Assembly: GCF_001463705.1 (NCBI RefSeq)
Contig: NZ_BBWH01000036.1
Location: forward strand, 48,734-112,733
Length of the DNA: 64,000 bases
Direction: 5' to 3'
From: Aureimonas sp. AU12
GTDB taxonomy: Bacteria; Pseudomonadota; Alphaproteobacteria; Rhizobiales; Rhizobiaceae
A model generated the notes under the pieces. It was not told the DNA's origin. It was given only the letters and a program-made list of their open reading frames with translations, and did no database searches. A program made the translations under genes and the position numbers. Shown here piece by piece: positions 35,636 to 43,914 of the stretch. Each line of letters begins with the position of its first letter. Position 1 is the stretch's first letter.

Positions 35636-37219
35636 TCAGCCCTTCGGCGCGACGAGCTTGCCGTCGTTGCGGCGCCAGAGGCCGAGCGGATTGGCGTCCT
35701 TCAGGGCGTCGGGCAGCAGGGCCTCCGGCATGTCCTGATAGGAGACGGGCCGCAGGAACCGTTCGATCGCCTTCGAGCCGACCGAGGTCGAGCGACCATC
35801 GGCGGTGGAGGGGAACGGACCGCCATGGACCATGGCGTGACCGACCTCGACGCCGGTGCCGAAGCCGTTGACGAGGATGCGGCCGGCCTTGCGCTCCAGG
35901 ATCGGCAGAATCGCCTTCGCCGCCGCGTGGTCGGCCTCGTCGATGTGGATCGCCGCGGTCAGCTGGCCTTCGAGCGAGGCGAGCACCGAGTGAAGCTCGG
36001 CCTCGTCGCGGCAGCGGATGACGATGGAGGCCGCGCCGAACACCTCGTCCTGCAGCTCGGGATGGGCGACGAAGTCGGGCGCCGCCACCTGGAACAGCGC
36101 GGCCTGACCGCGCAGCTCGCCGCCGGCCTCACCCTTGGCCACGGTCTTCACCGCCGCATGGCCCTCGACCGCCGAGACGCCGTCCACATAGGCCTTGTGG
36201 ATGCCGGGAGTGAGCATGACCGCCGCCGGCATGGCCGAGAGCGCCTCCGCCGCACCCTTCTCGAACGCCTCGATGCCGGGGCCGTCCACCGCCAGCACGA
36301 GGCCCGGATTGGTGCAGAACTGGCCGGCGCCGAGCGTCAGCGAGCCCGCGAAGGCCTTGCCGATCGCCTCGCCGCGCGCCGCGAGCGCGGCCGGGAAGAG
36401 GATCACCGGATTGATCGAGCTCATTTCGGCATAGACCGGGATCGGCTCGGGACGGGCGGCAGCGACCTTCATCAGCGCCGTGCCGCCGGCGCGCGAGCCC
36501 GTGAAGCCCACGGCCTTGATGCGACGGTCGGCGACGAGGCCCTGTCCGATCTCGCGGCCGGTACCGTAGAGGAGCGAGAAGACGCCCTCGGGCATGCCGC
36601 AGGTCTGCGCCGCCTTCAGGATGGCGCGGCCCACCAGCTCGGAGGTGCCGGGATGGGCGGAATGGGCCTTGGCCACCACCGGCGCGCCGGCGGCGAGCGC
36701 CGAGGCCGTGTCGCCGCCGGCCACCGAGAAGGCCAGCGGGAAGTTGGAGGCGCCGAACACGGCGACCGGACCGACGGGGATGTTGCGCAGGCGCAGATCG
36801 ACGCGCGGCAGCGGCTTGCGCTCGGGCTGCGCGGGATCGACGCGCGCATCGAGGAAGCCGCCGTCGCGCAGGACACCCGCGAACATGCGAAGCTGGCCCA
36901 TCGTGCGGCCGCGCTCGCCCTCGATCCGCCCGCGCGGCAGGCCGCTTTCCTGGCAGCAACGCTCGATCAGCTCGTCGCCGAGCGCCAAAATCTCGTCGGC
37001 AATCGTCTCCAGGAACTTGGCGCGGTCCTCGAGGCTCGTCTCGCGATAGGCGTCGAAGGCGGCATCGGCCAGCTCGCAGGCGCGATCGAGATCGGCCAGC
37101 GTCGCGCCGCCGAAGCCGGGCTCCAGTGCCTTGCCGGTGGCCGCGTCGAGACCGCGCAGCTCGCCGTTCGTGCCCTTCGAGACCGCGTGTCCGATGATCT
37201 GTTCGCCGAGAATCGTCAT
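35636..37219 (-). CDS. Alpha-ketoglutaric semialdehyde dehydrogenase-type aldehyde dehydrogenase
   Basis: 527 residues, the length of the NADP-dependent KGSA dehydrogenase subgroup. Key sites: [21 protein letters not shown] (cofactor region), [12 protein letters not shown], the general-base Glu in [11 protein letters not shown] (near 264) and the nucleophilic Cys in [13 protein letters not shown] (near 300). The C-terminus has [24 protein letters not shown], characteristic of this subgroup, which oxidises 2,5-dioxopentanoate to 2-oxoglutarate at the end of non-phosphorylating pentose or sugar-acid and hydroxyproline pathways. No dehydratase partner is nearby, so the upstream pathway is elsewhere. 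Its TTC/GTC-rich upstream is divergent from the sulfotransferase-like gene. Could act on related semialdehydes. Confidence 0.9.
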   Translation of the reverse strand: MTILGEQIIGHAVSKGTNGELRGLDAATGKALEPGFGGATLADLDRACELADAAFDAYRETSLEDRAKFLETIADEILALGDELIERCCQESGLPRGRIEGERGRTMGQLRMFAGVLRDGGFLDARVDPAQPERKPLPRVDLRLRNIPVGPVAVFGASNFPLAFSVAGGDTASALAAGAPVVAKAHSAHPGTSELVGRAILKAAQTCGMPEGVFSLLYGTGREIGQGLVADRRIKAVGFTGSRAGGTALMKVAAARPEPIPVYAEMSSINPVILFPAALAARGEAIGKAFAGSLTLGAGQFCTNPGLVLAVDGPGIEAFEKGAAEALSAMPAAVMLTPGIHKAYVDGVSAVEGHAAVKTVAKGEAGGELRGQAALFQVAAPDFVAHPELQDEVFGAASIVIRCRDEAELHSVLASLEGQLTAAIHIDEADHAAAKAILPILERKAGRILVNGFGTGVEVGHAMVHGGPFPSTADGRSTSVGSKAIERFLRPVSYQDMPEALLPDALKDANPLGLWRRNDGKLVAPKG

Positions 37220-37465
37220 CTTCGTCCGTCCTTGTCCTGGCGGGCGGCGAACCTTGCGCCATCCCGCTCAAACCCATGCGCATGGCCATAGCGCGCCAGA
37301 GCCGGGGATGGAACCGCCGTTCGGGCCCCGCGGGCCAGAAAATGTCTGATGATTGACGGCGCACCGGTGCCGCATGCGCACGGCGTTCACCTTGCGGCGC
37401 GCCCGGCCTTGAAGCCCGGCGACGCTGTCCTTTCTATGCGATGCGTCGCGGCCGAGCCGGGCGCC

Positions 37466-38257
37466 ATGGAGAGGACGGACGCCAACGTGACAGAGACGGG
37501 CCTGAGCTGGAACGAGCCGATCGCGGGGCTGCGCATCCTCAAGAGATCGCATCAACCGATCCGGCGGATCCAGATCTACGGCCAGCGCTGCTCGGGCACG
37601 CATGCGATCGAACGCACGATCGACATGAATTTTGGCGACGAGGTGCCGACGCGCGATTACGGCTTCAAGCACTGGTTCGTCCCCGATCAGGTGCTGTTTC
37701 GCGACGACGTCCTCGTGCTCGCCATCGCCCGCAACGCCTTCGACTGGCTGCGCAGCCTGCATCGCCAGCCCTGGCACGCGCATCCCGAACTCAAGCGCCT
37801 TCCCTTTTCCGATTTCGTCCGCTCGCCCTGGCATTCCTACTGGGACGACGAGTTCTGGGGCATCGGCGAGGGCCACCCCTTGCGCGGCCGCGAGATGATG
37901 CACGAGCGCGATCCCGCGACCGGCGAGCGCTTCGTCGACCCCGTGGCCAAGCGCACCGCCAAGCTGCGGCACTGGTCGGACCTCACCTCGCGGGCCCACA
38001 ACGTGGCGCTTCTCGCGCACCAGACGCTCGTCGCAGATCCCGAGGCCGTGGTGCGGGCCCTTGCCGCGGCGACCGGGCTGGAAGCGACGCCCGAGTTTCA
38101 CCGGGTCTGGTCCTACAAGGGCAATGGCAACCGGGCCTTCGAGCCGACGCGCTACGAACCGATCTCGGCCGACGACGCCGCGTGGATCGCCACGCGCCTC
38201 GATCCCGAGGTCGAGCGCCGGTTCGGCCTGCCGGTCGCGATGGCGGAAATGGCATGA
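37466..38257 (+). CDS. Sulfotransferase-like P-loop protein
   Basis: 263 residues from the ATG at 37466. A GTG at 37487 with a GGAGAGGA about 11 bases upstream is an alternative, as is an ATG at 37349. Near the N-terminus IQIYGQRCSGTHAIERTID is a P-loop-like PAPS 5'-phosphosulfate site of the sulfotransferase fold. VLVLAIARNAFDWLRSLHRQPWH corresponds to the 3'-phosphate-binding region (RNxxDWxxS-like), and the C-terminus has FHRVWSYKGNGNRAF. No signal or membrane segment. The TGA overlaps the ATG of the histidine kinase gene, so translation is coupled, an unusual pairing. Acceptor unknown; could sulfate a glycan or small molecule. Confidence 0.72.
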   Translation: MERTDANVTETGLSWNEPIAGLRILKRSHQPIRRIQIYGQRCSGTHAIERTIDMNFGDEVPTRDYGFKHWFVPDQVLFRDDVLVLAIARNAFDWLRSLHRQPWHAHPELKRLPFSDFVRSPWHSYWDDEFWGIGEGHPLRGREMMHERDPATGERFVDPVAKRTAKLRHWSDLTSRAHNVALLAHQTLVADPEAVVRALAAATGLEATPEFHRVWSYKGNGNRAFEPTRYEPISADDAAWIATRLDPEVERRFGLPVAMAEMA

Positions 38258-39747
38258 AGCGCAACCTTTCGATCCGCAACTTCCGGCGCTTTGCGGTGGG
38301 CGCGATCACTGCCGGTTTCGCGGTGCTTCTCGTGGTCGGCGCGGCGACGGTCTGGCTGGTGGTGCGCACGCAGGACAATGCCGGCCTCGTCGCCCATTCG
38401 CTGCGGGTCGAGCTGTCGCTCGCCAACCTTCGCGCCCTGTCGGAGCGGGCGGAGACGGCGCGGCGCGGCTTCCTGCTGGCCCCCGACGAACGCTTCACCA
38501 CGATTTTCAACGAGGTGGCGAACCGCATTCCGTCGGCGATCACCGAGCTCGACGCGCTCGTTGCCGACAATCCGGCCCAGACGGCGCGCCTCGCGCAACT
38601 GACGGCCTTAAGCAACGAGCACCTGTCGAACCTGCGCCAGTCGATGGATGCGCGGCGCAACGCGGCCTCCGCCGCCGACGTCCCCTTCGCCTACGATCGC
38701 ACGACGCAGCTGATCCCGGCCATTCGCGAGCTGGCCGACGAGATCTCGGCGCAGGAGCGCCTGCTTCTCGACGACCGCATCCGCCGTCAGGAGCGCAGCA
38801 TCGAGGCGTCCTATGCAGTGATCGGGCTCGCGGCCCTGCTGCTGGCGGCCGTCGCGGGCGGAACGATCTGGGCGACGCGGCGCAACATGCGCGAACTGAG
38901 CCGCGCGAGCGACCGGCTGATGCGGCTCAACGACGACCTCGAAGGCGCCGTCGAGATCCGCACCGCCGAGCTGCAGCGTGCCAACGACGAGATCCAGCGC
39001 TTCGCCTACATCGTCAGCCACGACCTGCGTTCGCCCCTCGTCAACGTCATGGGCTTCACCAGCGAACTCGAGACGGTGACGGGAACGCTTGCGGGGCTGA
39101 TCGAGCGCGCGGAGGTGCAGGCGCCCGGCCTCGTCGACGAGGAGGTGCGCCTCGCCGTTCGCGAGGACCTGCCCGAAGCCATCGGCTTCATCCGCACCTC
39201 GACGCAGAAGATGGACCGCCTGATCAACGCCATCCTGCGCCTGTCGCGCGAGGGACGCCGGGTGATCGTGCCCGAGCCGCTCGACATGGAAGCGCTCGTC
39301 GGCGGCATCGTCCAGACGCTGCAGCACCGCCTGAGCGAGATCGGCGCGACGATCGAGATCGAGCCGATGCCGGCCGTCGTGAGCGACCGCGTGGCAGTGG
39401 AGCAGATCTTCTCGAACCTCGTCGAGAACGCGGTGAAGTATCTCAAACCCGGTCGCCCCGGCGTCATCAAGGTGCGCGGGCGGCGCGAGGGCGCGCGCGC
39501 CGTCTTCGAGATCGAGGACAACGGCCGGGGCATCGACCCCAAGGACCACGACCGCGTGTTCGACCTCTTCCGGCGCTCCGGCCAGCAGGACCAGCCCGGC
39601 GAGGGCATCGGCCTCGCCCACGTGCGCGCCCTCGTCTATCGGCTCGGCGGCGTCATCGACTGCCGATCCGCCCTTGACGCCGGTGCGACATTCCGCCTTT
39701 CCATGCAGGCCGATCTCGCAGCACCCGAAGGAGCCAGGGCCACGTGA
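38254..39747 (+). CDS. CHASE3-type membrane sensor histidine kinase
   Basis: 497 residues. TM1 is at about residues 14-37 and TM2 at about 188-208, enclosing a CHASE3-like periplasmic helical domain (LRALSERAETARRGFLL). A short coiled coil (RASDRLMRLNDDLEGAVE) leads to HisKA with the phosphoacceptor His256 in YIVSHDLRSPLVN. The HATPase domain shows the N box VENAVKYL (near 390), DNGRGIDP and GEGIGLAHV. Coupled to the upstream sulfotransferase-like gene and to the downstream receiver gene (GTGA). The HisKA sequence resembles phytochrome-type bacterial kinases whose partner is a small single-domain receiver, as here. The signal is unknown. Confidence 0.92.
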   Translation: MKRNLSIRNFRRFAVGAITAGFAVLLVVGAATVWLVVRTQDNAGLVAHSLRVELSLANLRALSERAETARRGFLLAPDERFTTIFNEVANRIPSAITELDALVADNPAQTARLAQLTALSNEHLSNLRQSMDARRNAASAADVPFAYDRTTQLIPAIRELADEISAQERLLLDDRIRRQERSIEASYAVIGLAALLLAAVAGGTIWATRRNMRELSRASDRLMRLNDDLEGAVEIRTAELQRANDEIQRFAYIVSHDLRSPLVNVMGFTSELETVTGTLAGLIERAEVQAPGLVDEEVRLAVREDLPEAIGFIRTSTQKMDRLINAILRLSREGRRVIVPEPLDMEALVGGIVQTLQHRLSEIGATIEIEPMPAVVSDRVAVEQIFSNLVENAVKYLKPGRPGVIKVRGRREGARAVFEIEDNGRGIDPKDHDRVFDLFRRSGQQDQPGEGIGLAHVRALVYRLGGVIDCRSALDAGATFRLSMQADLAAPEGARAT

Positions 39748-40196
39748 CCCCGCAGCACAGCGTGACCATCGTTATGGTCGAGGACGACGAGGGGCATGCG
39801 CGCCTGATCGAGAAGAACATCCGCCGGGCCGGCGTGAACAACGAGATCCGTCATTTCACCGACGGCACTTCGGCGCTTGCCTATCTCTTCGATGCGCCGG
39901 AGGGACCGGCGCGCAACGGGCCGGCGCTCGTGCTGCTCGACCTCAACCTGCCCGACATGAGCGGCACCGACATTCTGGTCCGCATGAAGGAATCCGCCGG
40001 CCCGCTGCGCCGGACCCCGGTGGTCGTGCTCACCACCACCGACGACAAGATCGAGATCCAGCGCTGCTACGATCTCGGCGCCAACGTCTACATCACCAAG
40101 CCGGTGAACTACGAGAGCTTCGCGCAGGCGATCCGCCAGCTCGGGCTTTTCCTTTCGGTGATCCAGCTTCCCGATCCCCTCAGCGACGGGCACTGA
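39744..40196 (+). CDS. Single-domain response regulator
   Basis: 150 residues, a stand-alone receiver of the Rcp1-like type. Acidic pair Asp14/Asp15 (VMVEDDEG), phosphoacceptor Asp66 (VLLDLNLPDMSG), Thr97 region (VVLTTTDD) and Lys119 (YITKPVNY). No output domain. The GTG start overlaps the TGA of the kinase gene, and the next gene starts six bases after its stop. Likely accepts phosphate from the CHASE3 kinase and acts through protein contacts, possibly passing phosphate on to the hybrid protein downstream. Confidence 0.93.
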   Translation: MTPQHSVTIVMVEDDEGHARLIEKNIRRAGVNNEIRHFTDGTSALAYLFDAPEGPARNGPALVLLDLNLPDMSGTDILVRMKESAGPLRRTPVVVLTTTDDKIEIQRCYDLGANVYITKPVNYESFAQAIRQLGLFLSVIQLPDPLSDGH

Positions 40197-40202
40197 GCGA
40201 AC

Positions 40203-41225
40203 TTGCCCTCGATCCTCTACATCGACGACGACGAGGGCCTGCGCCATCTGACGCAGCGGGCGATGCGTCGCCGCGGCTTCACCGTGGAGACGGCGGGCGG
40301 CGCCGACGAGGGCCTCGCCATGCTGGCGAGCCGCCCCTTCGATCTGGCCGCGGTCGACCACTACATGCCGGGCAAGGACGGGCTCGACGCGCTGGCGATG
40401 ATCCACGCGCTGCAGACGCCCCCGCCGGTGGTCTACGTGACGGGATCGGAGGAGAGCCGCGTCGCCGTCGCCGCACTGAAGGCGGGCGCAGCGGACTACG
40501 TGGTGAAGACCGTCGGCGAGGACTTCTTCGACCTTCTCGCCTCCTCCTTCCGGCAGGTTCTCGGCCATGCCCGGCTGGTGAGCGAGAAGGCCGCCGCCGA
40601 GGCGGAACTGCGTGCCAGCAACGAGCGGCTGGAAGCGCTCCTGAAGGAGGCCAACCACCGCGTCGCCAACTCGCTACAGATCGTCTCGGCCTTCGTGCGC
40701 ATGCAGGCTTCGGCTGCCGCCAGCCAGGAGGTGCGCGACGCGCTGAAGGACACCCAGCAGCGCATCGGCGCGATCGCGCAGGTGCATCGCCGGCTCTACT
40801 CCTCCTCCGAGATCGCGACGGTGGAGATGGCCGACTATCTCGCAGCGCTCCTCGTTGAGGTGGAGACGACCTGGACGACGCCGGATGCGCCCCGCCCGGT
40901 GCGCCTTCATGTCGAGCCGATCCGGCTGGGAACCGACAAGGCGGTGTCGGTCGGCGTCATCGTCACCGAACTCGTGTCGAACGCCTACAAATACGCTTAT
41001 CCACAAGGCGAGAGCGGCGAAATTCGCGTCTCCCTGTCGCAGGCGGGCGAGAGCGCCTTTCGTCTGGCGGTCGAGGACGACGGTTGCGGCTACGTGCCCG
41101 GCGACGGTCCGCGCGGCACCGGCACGGGCTCCAAGCTGGTGCGCATCATGGCGCAGAGCCTCGGCTCGGAACTGGTGCACCAGCCGGGTCCGGGCGTTCG
41201 CATCCGCCTTCAGGCCGCGATCTGA
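40203..41225 (+). CDS. Receiver domain fused to HisKA_2 histidine kinase
   Basis: 340 residues from a TTG at 40203. The N-terminal receiver has Asp8-Asp10 (YIDDDEG), phosphoacceptor Asp52 (AAVDHYMPGKDG) and Lys102 (YVVKTVGED). A coiled-coil linker (residues about 125-150) precedes a HisKA_2 dimerisation domain with His152 in LLKEANHRVANSLQIV. A HATPase domain with VIVTELVSNAYKYAYP and DGCGYVPG follows. HisKA_2/HWE-type kinases are typical of alphaproteobacteria, often in light or general stress signalling. With the receiver first, the kinase activity is probably controlled by phosphate received from the upstream kinase, directly or via the single-domain regulator. Confidence 0.9.
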   Translation: MPSILYIDDDEGLRHLTQRAMRRRGFTVETAGGADEGLAMLASRPFDLAAVDHYMPGKDGLDALAMIHALQTPPPVVYVTGSEESRVAVAALKAGAADYVVKTVGEDFFDLLASSFRQVLGHARLVSEKAAAEAELRASNERLEALLKEANHRVANSLQIVSAFVRMQASAAASQEVRDALKDTQQRIGAIAQVHRRLYSSSEIATVEMADYLAALLVEVETTWTTPDAPRPVRLHVEPIRLGTDKAVSVGVIVTELVSNAYKYAYPQGESGEIRVSLSQAGESAFRLAVEDDGCGYVPGDGPRGTGTGSKLVRIMAQSLGSELVHQPGPGVRIRLQAAI

Positions 41226-41239
41226 CGCCTTTCGGCGTC
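41224..41239 (+). terminator. Short hairpin at end of signalling operon
   Basis: GACGCC-TTTC-GGCGTC forms a six-base stem starting inside the stop codon of the receiver/kinase gene. There is no following T run, so intrinsic termination is doubtful; it may only protect the 3' end. Confidence 0.3.
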
Positions 41240-41442
41240 GCTGCCATCGCGGGGAAGGGCGCGGCATGGCCGCACAGGCCCGGATTGCACCATCGACGAT
41301 CGTAGATCTGCAAGATCATATCGCCCACGATGCTTTCGGCCGATTGATGACTACTTGATTGGGGCATCGAACTTTTCATCCGATCATGTCATAAAACCAC
41401 TTTGAGGATGACGGTTGACGGATTCGTTGCCGGGAGCTTTCC

Positions 41443-41889
41443 ATGACGACCGACATTGAGTTCGAGCTCGACGAGCAGCTCTGCTTCGCCATCTACTCGA
41501 CCGCGCACGCGTTCAACCGCCTGTACAAGCCCCGGCTCGACCTGATGGGGATCACCTATCCCCAGTATCTCGTGCTCATCGTCCTGTGGGGCGCCGAGCC
41601 GCAGACGGTGGGCAGCCTCGGGGATCGCCTGCTGCTCGATTCCAGCACGCTGACGCCGCTGCTGAAGCGCCTGGAGACGGCCGGCTTCGTGATGCGCACC
41701 CGTTCGACGCGAGACGAGCGGGTCGTCGACATCACCCTGACCGACCGGGGCCGCGCCCTGCACGAGCAGGCCCGCAGCATCCCGCTCGAGGTCAACAAGG
41801 CGACCGGAGAATCGGACACCGACGTCGAGCGCCTGCGTCGATCGATCCTTCGCGTGCGCGACGCGCTCAACGCCTCGTCGCTGGTCTGA
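41443..41889 (+). CDS. ohrR: OhrR-type MarR family regulator
   Basis: 148 residues. The N-terminus LDEQLCFAIYSTAHAFNRLYKPRLDLMGITYPQYLVL matches OhrR, with the peroxide-sensing Cys14 and the hydrogen-bonding Tyr residues at about 28 and 39. The winged helix-turn-helix has VGSLGDRLLLDSSTLTPLLKRLE. There is no second Cys, so it is a one-cysteine OhrR. Such proteins repress the organic hydroperoxide resistance gene ohr and are released on Cys oxidation. No ohr gene is within the window. Upstream at 41305-41317 is a small inverted repeat (GATCT-GCA-AGATC) that could be an operator, but it does not match a known OhrR box. Confidence 0.88.
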   Translation: MTTDIEFELDEQLCFAIYSTAHAFNRLYKPRLDLMGITYPQYLVLIVLWGAEPQTVGSLGDRLLLDSSTLTPLLKRLETAGFVMRTRSTRDERVVDITLTDRGRALHEQARSIPLEVNKATGESDTDVERLRRSILRVRDALNASSLV

Positions 41890-41891
41890 GA

Positions 41892-42239
41892 TCAGTCCGC
41901 GGCGGGCGCCTCGCGCCGCACCGGCAATGGCCGGTCGGGCGGATCCCATTCGCTGAGCCCTTCGCGCCCGCCGACGATCGGCTCGCAGCGCACCCGCCCC
42001 GCCGGCGCGCCGCAGGAGCGGCATCGAAAGCGCAGCGTCGCGGGATCGGCCTGCGGATCGATCCAGCTCCCGAACCGGCGCGCGGCGATCGCAACCTCGC
42101 GCCGGCAGCCGCCGCAGACGATGCGCACGGCCAGATTGCGGCGCTGGGCTTCGGCGAAGGTGCGAATCGACTGGACCATGCCGCGAGGATGGCGCAGCGG
42201 CACGCAAGAACGCAACGGGAACATCCGGTCGCCGGACAT
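41892..42239 (-). CDS. Small zinc-ribbon protein of unknown function
   Basis: 115 residues from the ATG at 42239, with GGAGAGG seven bases upstream. Cys42-x2-Cys45 (VCGGCRREV) and Cys73-x2-Cys76 (RCRSCGAP), plus Cys85, form a probable zinc ribbon. The flanks are Arg- and Pro-rich. No enzyme motif, signal peptide or membrane segment. It is convergent with ohrR (two bases apart) and divergent from mannitol dehydrogenase. Small zinc-ribbon proteins of this kind often bind nucleic acid or act as accessory subunits, but no specific role can be assigned. Confidence 0.65.
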   Translation of the reverse strand: MSGDRMFPLRSCVPLRHPRGMVQSIRTFAEAQRRNLAVRIVCGGCRREVAIAARRFGSWIDPQADPATLRFRCRSCGAPAGRVRCEPIVGGREGLSEWDPPDRPLPVRREAPAAD

Positions 42240-42408
42240 GATCGATCCTCTCCGGCGATCGGTGCGGCCGGTCGTTCGAACGGCTGCACAACTCGCCGGA
42301 AATAGGTTAGGAGCGAGGCAAGAGCCGGAGGGACGGCGACCCGGGTCCGATCGGCGGACACGGCGACCTGTCCCCGCGCGGGCCATTTGCCAGGAGGAAC
42401 CGCAGACC

Positions 42409-43881
42409 ATGACCGACGTCCAGACCGCCACGCTCGGCGAACTCGCCACGCTTGTGACCGTGCCGCGCTACGACCGGGCCGCGATCAGCGCCGGCATCGT
42501 CCATTTCGGCGTCGGAAACTTCCACCGCGCCCACCAGTGCGTCTATCTCGACGACCTCTTCGCCGGCGGCACCGACCTCGACTGGGGCATCGTCGGCCTC
42601 AGCGTTCGCACCGAGGATCGCGACCTGCAGGCCGATCTCGCGAGCCAGGACTGCCTCTACACCGTCACCGAGGTCGACGAGGGCCATTCGCGCACGCAGG
42701 TCGTCGGCTCGATCCTGCGCTTTGCCGAGCCCGGCGACAGCGCCGCCATGCTGGAGGCGCTGCTGGCGCCGCAGACGCGCATCGTGTCGCTGACGATCAC
42801 CGAGGGCGGCTACTTCATGTCCGGCGACGAGCCGGACCTCGACCATCCCGATCTCGCCGCGGATGCGGCCGACCTCGGCTCGGCCCGCACCGTCTTCGGC
42901 CTGATCCTCGCCGCCATCCGCGACCGGCGCGCGGCGGGCACCGCGCCCTTCACCGTGCTCTCCTGCGACAACCTTCCCCATAACGGCGTCCTGACGCGGC
43001 GCATCGTGGAAGGGCTGGCCAAGCGCGCCGATGCCGATCTCGCCGCCTTCGTCGCCCGCGAGATCGCTTTCCCCAATTCGATGGTCGACCGCATCACGCC
43101 CGCCACGACGCCGGCGCAGCGCGAGACGCTGAAGCGCGAGCACGGCGTCGAGGACCGGCGCCCGGTCTTCTGCGAACCCTTCCGGCAATGGGTCATCGAG
43201 GACGATTTCCGCTCCGGCCGCCCGGCGCTGGAGCGCGTCGGCGTCACCTTCGTCGAGGACGTGACCCCCTACGAGCTGATGAAGCTGCGGATCCTCAATG
43301 CCGGCCACGCCACCATCGCCTATCCGGCGGCGCTCGTCGGCCTCACTTACGCGCACGAGGCGATGCGCGATCCGCTGATCCTGCGCTTCTTCGAGGCGGT
43401 CGAGACCGGCTACCTGCTGCCTGCCTCGCCCGAGATCGAGGGGGTCAGCCGCGAGGATTACCTGGCCACCGTGACCCATCGCTTCGCCAACCCGGCGATC
43501 GGCGACACGATCCGGCGCCTGGCGCTCGACGGCTCCAACCGCCAGCCGAAATTCGTGCTGCCGGCGGTGCGGGACCTGCGCGCCGAAGGCCGCGACGTCT
43601 CGGGTCTGGCGCTCGTCGGCGCGCTGTGGTGCCGCTACTGCCAGGGCGAGATGGAGGACGGGACGGTGGTCGAGCCGAACGATCCGAACTGGACGCAGCT
43701 GCAGGAGGCGGCCAACGCCGCCCGCACCGAGCCGCGCCGCTTCCTCGAACAGCGGGACATCTTCGGCGATCTTGCGGACGACGCCGTCTATGCCGACCTC
43801 TTCGCCAGCCATCTCCGCTCGCTGTGGAGCCGCGGCGTGCGGCCGACGCTGACGGACTTCCTCGCCGCAAAGGCGGCCTGA
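42409..43881 (+). CDS. Mannitol 2-dehydrogenase family enzyme
   Basis: 490 residues from an ATG with AGGAGGAA about 10 bases upstream. N-terminal VHFGVGNFHRAHQCVYLDDL is the NAD-binding signature of the long-chain mannitol/fructuronate dehydrogenase family. VTPYELMKLRILNAGHATIAYPA holds the catalytic Lys292 and the Asn/His pair. VEDRRPVFCEPFRQWVIEDDF and DPNWTQLQEAA are further family blocks. The enzyme converts a polyol such as mannitol (or arabitol, sorbitol) to the ketose with NAD+. There is no ABC transporter or kinase beside it, so it stands alone. The exact polyol is not determined by sequence. Confidence 0.9.
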   Translation: MTDVQTATLGELATLVTVPRYDRAAISAGIVHFGVGNFHRAHQCVYLDDLFAGGTDLDWGIVGLSVRTEDRDLQADLASQDCLYTVTEVDEGHSRTQVVGSILRFAEPGDSAAMLEALLAPQTRIVSLTITEGGYFMSGDEPDLDHPDLAADAADLGSARTVFGLILAAIRDRRAAGTAPFTVLSCDNLPHNGVLTRRIVEGLAKRADADLAAFVAREIAFPNSMVDRITPATTPAQRETLKREHGVEDRRPVFCEPFRQWVIEDDFRSGRPALERVGVTFVEDVTPYELMKLRILNAGHATIAYPAALVGLTYAHEAMRDPLILRFFEAVETGYLLPASPEIEGVSREDYLATVTHRFANPAIGDTIRRLALDGSNRQPKFVLPAVRDLRAEGRDVSGLALVGALWCRYCQGEMEDGTVVEPNDPNWTQLQEAANAARTEPRRFLEQRDIFGDLADDAVYADLFASHLRSLWSRGVRPTLTDFLAAKAA

Positions 43882-43914
43882 CCGCCGAAGCGGCCCCGCC
43901 CAGGCCCTAGCCGC

